The position numbers and the translations under genes were made by a program. From Chrysochromulina tobinii (taxonomy: Eukaryota; Haptophyta; Prymnesiales; Chrysochromulinaceae): a stretch of 14,922 nt of DNA. The first letter of the stretch is position 1. Each line of letters starts with the position of its first letter. The stretch spans positions 1 through 14,922 of the forward strand of contig JWZX01003123.1 of the NCBI GenBank assembly GCA_001275005.1, written 5' to 3'. The notes beneath the pieces were generated by a model. It saw nothing but the letters and a program-made list of their open reading frames with translations. It was not told the origin of the DNA and did not search any database. Shown here piece by piece: positions 8,178 through 14,922 of the stretch.

Positions 8178-9946
8178 ATGACGGAATTCATTGGGCAGTC
8201 CGCTTGGCGCAAAACCATGTATTACGAATGCGTCGAGCGCATTGGCAAGGGCTCCTTTGGCGAGGTGTTCCGCGGGCACCACACTGAGACGGGCGAAACT
8301 GTCGCCATCAAAGTGATTGATCTTGAGCAGGCCGAGGATGAGATTGAGGACATCCAACAAGAGATCGCCGTAATGGCACAATGCAATTCGCCTTATGTGA
8401 CGAGGTACTATGACTCGTATGTCTCAGGCACAAAGTTGTGGATCATCATGGAGTACGTGGGTGGCGGTTCCGTTCTCGATATGATGGATGCAGGCCCGAT
8501 CGTGGAGGCCCAGATCGCGACCATTTTGTGCGAGACGCTCAAGGGCCTTGACTATCTTCACACGCAAGGCAAGATCCATCGAGACATTAAGGCGGCCAAC
8601 ATTCTGCTCTCGCGGACCGGCGAGGTGAAGCTCGCAGACTTTGGTGTTGCCGGCCAGATCACGGCCACCATGTCCAAGTGTTGCACCTTCGTGGGCACGC
8701 CATTCTGGATGGCACCAGAAGTGATCCGGCAAGACCAGTACAACACGAAGGCGGACATCTGGTCGCTCGGCATCTCGGCACTGGAGATGGTGATGGGCGA
8801 GCCTCCGCATGCTGATGAGCACCCCATGCGCGTGCTTCTGCTGATCCCCAAGGCTGACCCGCCGACGCTCTCGGGAGAGCAATGGTCGCCGGCCTTTCGA
8901 GACTTTGTCGCGCAGTGCTTACAGATGGATGCCAAGAAGAGGCCCTCGGCCAAGGAGCTACTCCACCATCGCTGGATCGGTTCCGCACGCAAGAGCGCGA
9001 GCCTCACGACACTTGTCGAACGGTACGAGCGCTTGCGGGCCGATCGTCCCGGCGAACCCGCCTCGTACAACACCCGGCGCTCGAAGCCCGCCTATTCAGC
9101 ACCAGCTGTCCTGGCGCCTGATGGCAGCTGGGACTTTGGGCCGACGCCCGATTCGTGTAGGGATTTGGGGAGTGACGGCGCGCCGGGCGCACCGCCGCTC
9201 ACCGCCGCCTCCGCCGCCGCCGCTGCGAGTGGGACGCGGCAGCGCAGTGAGGCGGCCAGCGACGATGAGGGGCGACATGTTCAGTGCTCAGACGTGGGCT
9301 TGCCCGCCGCCCCTCGGGATGCACCTGGGCTGCCCAGTGCAGCCGTGCCGCCGCTGCCACCCAGCCAACAGCTTCGTTGGCAGCCAGAGCAGCAGGAGCA
9401 CAGCCAGCTGCAGCCACTTCCGCTCCTACGGCATGTCAGCGGCCACGGTTCGCACCGGTCGCGCCACTCCTCTGGGTCGTCGCACACAATACGATCGCAA
9501 GACGCGACAGGATCGAGTCACCCTACAGCCTCACCCTCTGCACCTGCGTCGTGCGTTCCTCTCGTGGTCGCCCCAGTGCTCGCGCGGATGCTTGGCGTGC
9601 ATCAAGACAAGCAGGTGCGTGCATATTCATATCTTTTGTGCACGCATGGACGCACGTGACGCGCTAACCACCCCGCCTTGAGGAATTCGTATCGCAGGTA
9701 CAGAAGGCGATTGCACAGCTGAAGCTGGCTTTCGACAACTTGGAGAAGCAAAAGCCGGCACTCTCGCGTGACATGCTCACCCAAATGTTCGAGCTTGTCG
9801 CTTGCTCCAAAAACCCTGAGGTGGCCTCGCTCATGCCACCGTCTATCGCCGCCCTCGTTTCCTCGGCGCCATCCTCTTTTGCCTCGTCGGGCACCGTGAA
9901 CCAGCGGCAACTTCCACCTGGCTGGCCGCCTGCAACGGCTCCTTGA
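8178..9946 (+). CDS. GCKIII (MST3/STK24-like) STE20 protein kinase
   Basis: Two exons, 8178-9614 and 9698-9946, give 561 residues. The 83-nt intron (gtgcgt...gcag, branch-like gctaac near 9662-9667) is phase 0. The kinase domain spans residues 16-267: glycine loop GKGSFGEV 23-30, Lys45 in VAIK, Glu62 in helix C, HRD Asp136, DFG Asp154, and the STE20 signature GTPFWMAPE with activation-loop Thr170. [31 protein letters not shown] and [12 protein letters not shown] place it with GCKIII (MST3/MST4/STK25) rather than MST1/2. A Ser/Pro/Gln/His-rich linker (about 290-479) leads to a helical tail ([18 protein letters not shown]) encoded by exon 2, a likely dimer or partner-binding helix. GCKIII kinases act upstream of NDR kinases with MOB proteins in polarity and septation. 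All catalytic residues are present, so it should be active. The start follows the family N-terminus. Confidence 0.93.
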
Positions 9947-10294
9947 TTTTGAGGATGTCTTGCGGGGCCTGGGACATCTTCCTTGGCGATGTGTGCGCGG
10001 GCAGGGAGATCAGCACGCTACGACGCGTGGTAACATTCGTAACCTGCGCGGGCCTCTTCTCGTGATTCCCGAACGCATGCGGCGCGGCCGGGAGCGCGGT
10101 CCGCAGCTCTGCTGCGGCACGGCGGACAGGCGTACTGGGTAAGTTCAGGGTAGCACTGTAGCAGGAAGTAGCATGTACTGTGCAAGCGTGATAATTGATA
10201 TGGGTGGATGCGTCCGACACACGGAAGGAAATCAGGACTGTTCGGCGCAGACTGCGATGCGTCCTGGACGTCTGACGAGCATTCACTCATGCAG
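9947..10294. other. Region downstream of the kinase, coding status unclear
   Basis: Both strands show short stretches with coding-like codon use. Examples are a plus frame from an ATG at 9955 that stops after about 35 codons, and a minus frame across about 9950-10170 that reads through with G/C-ending codons. A canonical-looking donor (gtaagt) lies near 10140, and a possible acceptor (catgcag) ends at 10294, so an intron of a plus-strand gene could fill this interval. No product is recognised. Confidence 0.25.
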
Positions 10295-10647
10295 CTCATG
10301 GAACACGTCGACGGCGCCCTGTTTCTGGATGCCTCTGGTCTGCTCGAGCACGCCCAGCGCGTCATCGCGTCCCTGGACAACGGCAAGAATGCTGAAGAGC
10401 ACCGTGCGCTGCTTGGCGCGGGGTAGCGACTTTGAGGGCGCCGAGCTCGAGGAGGCACTCGCCGAGTCGGCGTTCCAGAAGGTTACGAGGCGCCGCAGCA
10501 GCTCGGCGCAGCTCGGCGCAGCTATCTCCACGGCATCACCCGCAACACTGCGGCAGCGTGCTCTCGGGGTTGTCAGCCACTACGGATGCCAGGGAGGCTG
10601 CTCTGGTTTTGGTGGACGTGGCGACGCTGTGGAGCTCGAGGGCGTGA
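10295..10647 (+). pseudogene. Frameshifted coding-like stretch, product unknown
   Basis: From 10295 a plus frame with strongly G/C-ending codons encodes a plausible soluble segment (DGALFLDASGLLEHAQRV, then SLDNGKNAEEHRALLGAG) and hits TAG at 10424. The next frame continues at once with equally good codons and sense (SDFEGAELEEALAESAFQKV). Dropping one G from GGGG at 10420-10423 would be enough to connect them on paper. Near 10550 the coding-like signal appears to switch frame again (LSGLSATTDAREAALVLVDV) and ends at TGA 10645-10647. This could be a decayed gene, a live gene with sequencing errors, or a gene with introns I failed to model. The opposite strand is also open at 10283-10531. The family is unknown. 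Confidence 0.3.
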
Positions 10648-10730
10648 ATCGGTTTTGGCGTGAGCTATCACGGCGTGTCCTGTGATCGCGCCAGTACATG
10701 CGGCGGGCAGCCGGTACCCACACATCTGGA

Positions 10731-10780
10731 CGATGAGCTGCTCATCGAGGCCGGCCGTCCCGTAGCCTCAATGGCTACGG
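10731..10780. repeat. Cluster of three small palindromes
   Basis: Three symmetric elements lie within 50 bp. These are cgatgagc-t-gctcatcg (10731-10747), the self-complementary ggccggcc (10749-10756), and a perfect 8-bp hairpin ccgtagcc-tcaat-ggctacgg (10760-10780). None lies in a supported gene. They could form a folded RNA 3' end or be a protein-binding site, or be chance in GC-rich DNA. Confidence 0.55.
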
Positions 10781-10888
10781 CTTAGTGTGGACGTGGCGAA
10801 AGTACGAGTCGGCGAAACTCGGTAAATTACAGATCGCGAAACTGGATGATGACGAGAACAACGACGAAGACGAGGACCACAACGTTGA

Positions 10889-11009
10889 CTACGACGGCAA
10901 CGTTTGACACCGACGAGGGCGAGGGAGGATCCTCGCATCGTGGGTCTCTACGACGGCAACGTTTGACACCGACGAGGGCGAGGGAGGATCCTCGCATCGT
11001 GGGTCTCTA
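10889..11009. repeat. 59-bp tandem duplication
   Basis: The 59-bp unit starting ctacgacggcaacg at 10889 is repeated exactly at 10948-11006, followed by the first three bases of a third copy. The period is not a multiple of three, so it would shift any reading frame. Perfect identity suggests a recent duplication or an assembly artefact. Confidence 0.85.
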
Positions 11010-11176
11010 AGGCTGCTCTGGACAGCTGCACCGTTGAAGCTGACGACTGTGGGGTCTGGAGTCGAGGTGGAGGACGACAATGAGGACGATGATGACACAC
11101 AACCATCAAATGCGGGAGGGCACTGTGACGGAGCTGGACTTGAGGCCATGGGCGCGCTGACGATGACCAACCTCGG

Positions 11177-11275
11177 CACCTCAAGATCGAGATGTTCAAC
11201 GAGATCCCTATCAAGGAGATCCCGATCAAGGAGATGCGGGCCGACTCGTTAACGGAGCTTGATCTGAAGGGGAAG
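11177..11275 (+). pseudogene. Leucine-rich-repeat-like remnant
   Basis: About 33 codons read FNEIPIKEIPIKEM followed by RADSLTELDLKGK, the style of a ribonuclease-inhibitor-type LRR beginning (TELDLxGK). The pattern is lost directly afterwards, and the open frames on both sides run into unrelated sequence. Within it, a 15-bp unit (ATCCCNATCAAGGAG) is duplicated at 11204-11218 and 11219-11233. I read it as a decayed fragment of a repeat gene; an acidic stretch near 10845-10890 (DDDENNDEDED) may belong to the same remnant. The LRR reading comes from memory of the motif style, so it is tentative. Confidence 0.3.
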
Positions 11276-11962
11276 GCGACGGAGTCGTGGGTGACCATGG
11301 GCCCAAGGATGCGTATGATGGGTATTCGTCCTGCCAGACACCTCAGAGACGATTGTCTGAGCCGAAAAAGACACAGATGGGTCGGGAGAAGAGGAGGCAG
11401 CTGCGTGCTGACAAATCTCCCTTACCTCCGTCAACTAGGCGCCATAGACCGAGTGCGAATTTGAGGTCAACGGAAAGGGCGAGGAAGGGTAGGCCTCGAT
11501 TCGTTACGCTGGTGTGCAACGCTAGTGCAAGGCCCAAGGAAAGGCCAGGTTCAGGCTGCATCTGTGAGATGATGCGTGCGCGTGTGCCGTGTGCCCTCCG
11601 ACCTCCGTATGAAGTGTGTTAAGAACGCGTCGATTGAGGAGTGTGTGTCGCCTCCTAACTGTGTCCTTCCTTTTTAAAGCTTTTGTGGTGTGTTTGGGTC
11701 TGGGGGGTAGGTGCGTGGTGGTACCGCCGCTGCTGGCAATGCTGGATGCTCATATGAGGGTGGTTGGAAGGGGGGCTGACCCTTTGGGGCTGACGCAGGT
11801 GGCCCGCCGCGACGTTCTTGTATTATGAGGGTCACTTCATTGTTCTGTTTTGCCGTGGCCAACAAAGTATGAATAGACGTGTGCGAGGTGCCTTAACGCA
11901 TTTGAGTTTTGGTTACACATGACGGTGTGAATGAAGTTAGACGTGGCAGGAACTTCCTAACC

Positions 11963-14393
11963 ATGGATACGCTCGACGATGAAGAGGCGGACGACGATTT
12001 CTCGTCCTTCGGGCAAGCAGCGGGCGCCAAGACCGCGGCCGCAGTATCTCTTGACGACGAGTGAGACCTGTGCGAAGATCGAACCATCTCAACATGTGCA
12101 TCTCCTTGCCATCCAATCTGTTCACTTCGTATTGACCAACTGGCGCGCGTGCGTCTTCGCAGTGATGACGACGATTTCAGGTGCACACACAGAATGCGCA
12201 TCTCCAAATGTTCGTGGCACAACCAACCGCTGACTGTTTTCTTCATGTCTTGCACAGCGACTTCGGAGTGCCCGCTCGCCCGGTAGCGGCACCCATCGAC
12301 GGAGACGAGGATGACGATGAATTTTCAGAGGTGTCGGGACGTTTGCGCACGTCGGCTGTGATGGCGTGTGTCCATGACCTGGCTGAAGCTTGAGGCATTG
12401 CACGGCGCGCGTTTGGGCTTTTCTGCACATGCAAATGTCCTTTCTTATTCTGCCGCCGCCGTGTGTGCCTCTCGTCGTATTCTGATGCCGTGTGTGCCTC
12501 TCGTCACCGCAGTTTGCTATACCCTGCAAAGCTATCCGCACCCATTGGCGATTTCGATGCCAGCCCGAAGGTTCCGTCCGCATCGTTCGTGCCGACGGCG
12601 AAGTCGCCTGTGACCTTGCCTACAGAGGATGGCGACGACTTCAGTGACTTCGGTAGCTCGCAGCCTTCAGACTCTGTACCAGCCTCAGCCCAAGTGCCTG
12701 CCGAACCCGAGGTGCAGAGCACTGCTATGCCGACGGTGGCTTCATTCTCAAGCAGCACCGCTGCCCTAGAGTCAGATGAGTTCTCATATGTCTCGCCAGC
12801 CAAAGCCTGCCTCTCGAGCTCTTTCTCCGAGCCCGCTGCGCCTCCAGCACCCCAGGATAAGGAGGACGATGGATTCGGCGACTTTGAAGCACCCCCAGCG
12901 CCTCCAGCACCCAAGGGTAAGGAGGACGATGGATTCGGCGACTTTGAAGCCCCCCCAGCGCCTCCAGCACCCCAGGGTAAGGAGGACGATGGATTCGGCG
13001 ACTTTGAAGCCCCCCCAGCGCCTCCAGCACCCAAGGATAAGGAGGACGATGGGTTCGGCGACTTCGCAGATGCACCGGCACGGGCCGTCGGTCAGACGCG
13101 CGAGGACGACGACGGCTTCGGTGGATTTGCAGATGCGAACACTCCCGCTGCATCTGCCGTAAAAGCCGACGATGTGCGCAAAAGGGACCACAGCCAGCCC
13201 GCGTGTGCGTGCAACCTTTCATTGTGTGTTGCTCGATTGCATTCGCAGGACTTTGGGGATTTCGACGCCGGCGGTTCTGCAACTGCGACAACTGATTTCA
13301 GCTCAGCGCCCGCGCCCGTGCCGCTACCTGTTGTGCCGACTCCGGCGCCGACCGCCCCTGGCCTCGTTCCGGCTGCCGTAGTGGATGGTCCTGATCCAAC
13401 AGCTCTCAAGTTGGCAGCGGCCGACGCCCTCCTGCACGTGCTGCCCACGTCCGCGCAACTGCAGAGCACCGGTATGACAGGATGCCCGACGCTGGACCAG
13501 ATGCTCTCGCAGCAGGTGCGTTCTCCTCCCAAAGAATGCGCATGTGCATGCCATGACCTGGTTCGCCTCGCCTTCCGCATTCATCATAGGTGGGACTCCC
13601 AGGGGTCCCCGCTTGGAATACGTCGATTTGGCAGACCTTCGAGTCGCCACAGGACGCTTGGTCGTGGTCGAACTCTGTTCTCGAGCAGAGCCTTCTGCAG
13701 GCACTCGGAATGCCACGAGAGCAAGATACCTCATCTACCGGTGCAGAAATGATGCCTCCGCCAGCTCCAGTGACGGTTCCCACGATGTCGAATGCGGACC
13801 AGCCTGGCTTCAACACGTTGCCAGCGAGCACTCGATTCGGCAATGACGCCTTCGACAGTTTCGCCCCCTTGTCACCAGCAGCTGCTGCAGTTCAGCCACC
13901 TGCTGCGCCCACCGCCAACGATGACTTTAGTGGGTTCGGTGGGTTCGCATCACCTCCAGCAGCTGCTGCTACGGTCGTGCCACCCGCTGCATCCGTAGCC
14001 GGAGATGACTTTGGTGGGTTCGGGGACTTCGCATCGCCGCCAGCAGTAGCTGCCGCGGCCAAGCCACCCGCTGCATCCGTAGCCGGAGATGACTTTGGAG
14101 GGTTCGGGGACTTCGCATCGCCGCCAGCAGTAGCTGCCGCGGCTAAGCCACCCGCTGCATCCGTAGCCGGAGATGACTTTGGAGGGTTCGGGGGCTTCGA
14201 CAGCTTTTCGTCTGCAGCGACAACCGCGCCTAATATGCCTAATATGCCTCCCGGCGCCCAGCTCGGCACCGCAGGCAAGTATGGATCGCTGGATCCGAGT
14301 CCAACTCCAGCGGCTGCATCTTCTAGCTGGGTTGCAAAACTGCCCAATCTCGCCTTTGTGCTGAATGAGAAACTAGATCGTCCGTCCATGTGA
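11963..14393 (+). CDS. FGDF-repeat clathrin/AP-1 accessory protein (aftiphilin/synergin-like)
   Basis: A six-exon model: 11963-12060, 12163-12180 (18-nt microexon), 12258-12330, 12532-13173, 13249-13515 and 13590-14393, about 633 residues. The exon 3/4 junction is uncertain; the alternative 12365/12513 gives 651. Other introns are 102, 77, 75 and 74 nt with GTG donors and CAG or TAG acceptors. The protein is acidic and disordered, with about seven FGDF motifs preceded by Asp; these fit the aromatic-G-[PDE]-aromatic rule for ligands of the AP-1 gamma-ear and GGA GAE domains. Exon 6 (13626-13712) encodes IWQTF...WSWSNSVLEQSLLQALGM, resembling the clathrin-binding box of aftiphilin. Two tandem arrays (60 bp and 84 bp units) carry most motifs. 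The end is LPNLAFVLNEKL. The expected role is cytosolic, in clathrin traffic at the trans-Golgi or endosomes, inferred from motifs rather than full-length homology. Confidence 0.82.
12446..12505. repeat. Imperfect direct repeat inside an intron
   Basis: A segment tattctg...gccgtgtgtgcctctcgtc occurs at 12446-12476 and again at 12478-12505, three bases shorter. It lies in the third intron of the FGDF-repeat gene, just before the CAG at 12510-12512, and it carries the pyrimidine-rich tract, so the duplication may have created competing 3' splice signals. Confidence 0.75.
12841..13080 (+). repeat. In-frame 4 x 60-bp tandem array
   Basis: Four consecutive 60-bp units, each coding 20 residues of the form PPAPxxKEDDGFGDFEAPPA. 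Units 2 and 3 differ at only one base, and unit 4 diverges only in its last 16 or so bases. Every unit carries one FGDF adaptor-binding motif. The near-identity at silent sites indicates recent expansion or conversion. Confidence 0.95.
13896..14201 (+). repeat. In-frame 84-bp tandem array
   Basis: Units of 84 bp start at 13896 (diverged), 13980, 14064 and 14148 (the last is cut short at about 14201). Each encodes 28 residues built around DDFGGFGDFASPPA; the first unit has DDFSGFGGF instead. Copies 2 and 3 are almost identical in DNA. The array lies in the last exon of the FGDF-repeat gene. Confidence 0.93.
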
Positions 14394-14674
14394 TGTCGTG
14401 GGACGCTGTGCACTGAGGGGCGACGGCATGATTAGGCAAGATGGTGCTCGTCGCCAAAGATGGGGCAGTGTTGGCATGTGATCAATCTCCTCGCACGTGT
14501 GTCGACCTCTCGGCGTGCGAAGGCTTTCGTGTGAACCTGGGAGTGTCTTGATGCTGAAGACACCTGGGCTCTGTTCCTATCACACCGACAGACAGGTTTC
14601 GTGTCTCGTGTGCTCGGGCTCGGTCGGGACGGCGGACCCGGGTACAGACCCTAACAGAGTGCCCGGCGCGATGC
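14394..14674. other. Downstream flank of the FGDF-repeat gene
   Basis: No gene is recognised. A minus-strand frame spans 14482-14892 (136 codons), but its product is Arg-rich and featureless and overlaps the possible plus-strand gene at the edge. Confidence 0.4.
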
Positions 14675-14922
14675 ATGCCTCCGCCCGCGTTTCCGGTATC
14701 GGCGCCGCGCGCCGCCACGCCAGCGAACACCGTATTCGCCGTCAGAGGCGATATCGTTCCATGGTGTTCACATGGCGCGTTGCCGTTCTTGCCGGCCCGA
14801 CCGTCAATGCGCGATCCGCTTTCTTCCCAGCTAACATCGGCCCCACATCGTCGGCCGAACAACGCCAAGCTAGCGCCCCGCAAGCGGGTCAAGGCGCCCC
14901 AAGGTGGCCGGCGGAGGGGGGG
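14675..14922 (+). CDS. Possible 5' end of a gene cut by the window edge
   Basis: The frame from the ATG at 14675 (MPPPAFPVSAP...) is open to the window end without a stop and ends in a basic, nuclear-signal-like stretch (APRKRVKAPQGG). A second frame from the ATG at 14671 is also open to the edge, so frame choice is uncertain; I lean to 14675 because of its Pro/Ala-rich, then basic, disordered-looking character. No family is recognised, and in GC-rich DNA an open frame of 82 codons can occur by chance. Confidence 0.2.
   Translation, partial: MPPPAFPVSAPRAATPANTVFAVRGDIVPWCSHGALPFLPARPSMRDPLSSQLTSAPHRRPNNAKLAPRKRVKAPQGGRRRG

Larger units (their letters stand above)
10648..11962. other. Gene-poor, partly decayed interval
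   Basis: About 1.3 kb between the frameshifted stretch and the clathrin-accessory gene. Apart from the palindrome cluster, the 59-bp duplication and the LRR-like remnant, I see no supported gene. A 63-codon minus frame at 11674-11865 has an ATG and a proline-rich product with a PPSY motif, but nothing else supports it. The part before 11963 must include the promoter and leader of the downstream gene. Confidence 0.45.

Noticed and set aside
8424-9073. Long minus-strand frames opposite the kinase gene
   Set aside because: They are mirror frames of a strongly biased coding gene; the plus strand has an unmistakable kinase.
9843-10286. A 147-codon minus-strand ORF overlapping the kinase 3' end
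   Set aside because: Codon use is partly coding-like, but it overlaps the spliced kinase exon and resembles no family; plus-strand features explain the same bases at least as well.
10889-11009. Possible CRISPR array
   Set aside because: Only two directly abutting copies with no spacers, in a eukaryotic context.
12504-13291. Long repetitive minus-strand frames (Gly/Ser-rich and Arg-rich) opposite the 60-bp array
   Set aside because: They arise from reading the repeat units backwards; the plus frame has the adaptor motifs and matched splice sites.
1-14922. Window-wide search for transposases, reverse transcriptases, terminal repeats, tRNA or rRNA genes
   Set aside because: Nothing with convincing motifs was seen on either strand.
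1-14922. Malassezia or another fungus as source
   Set aside because: Compact layout and short introns fit, but WDR92, the plant-like EMC4 wording and the GTGCGY donors fit a flagellated protist or alga better; not excluded.

Overview
The window is nuclear DNA of a GC-rich eukaryote. The genes have short GT-AG introns (about 65-100 nt, donors mostly GTGCGY, GTGTGT or GTAC), dense packing on both strands, and strongly G/C-ending codons. The gene content (MOB1, an MST3-like STE20 kinase, EMC4, WDR92) is purely eukaryotic. I cannot place the organism firmly. WDR92 is mainly a factor of ciliated lineages, the EMC4 core reads closer to plant and protist forms than to yeast, and a leucine-rich-repeat-like scrap resembles sequences I associate with microalgae. 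A flagellated protist or alga is therefore my best guess, at low confidence.

Layout from left to right. Positions 483-1118 (+) hold an unrecognised protein with a mitochondrial-looking N-terminus. Positions 1370-2452 (+) hold WDR92, and 2904-4514 (+) hold a GH51 alpha-L-arabinofuranosidase of compact, bacterial-like type. Positions 5161-5830 (-, three exons) encode EMC4, which shares a 157-bp head-to-head promoter with a small secreted, possibly cystatin-fold protein at 5988-6413 (+). After about 670 bp without a supported gene come MOB1 at 7082-7982 (-, three exons) and a GCKIII/MST3-type kinase at 8178-9946 (+, two exons), head to head across 195 bp.

Positions 9947-11962 are poorly organised. 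They hold a coding-like but frameshifted stretch, a cluster of small palindromes, a 59-bp tandem duplication and an LRR-like remnant. Positions 11963-14393 (+) hold a six-exon gene for an acidic, FGDF-repeat clathrin/AP-1 accessory protein (aftiphilin/gamma-synergin-like), with an 18-nt microexon and two in-frame tandem arrays. The right edge may hold the start of another gene, open to the window end.

The clearest functional relationships are two. The first is the MOB1/GCKIII pair, which belongs to the Hippo/NDR-type morphogenesis and division pathway; both MST-target threonines are conserved in MOB1. The second is a looser membrane-traffic theme: EMC4, a secreted protein, and the clathrin accessory protein. 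No mobile element, CRISPR array, tRNA or rRNA was recognised.
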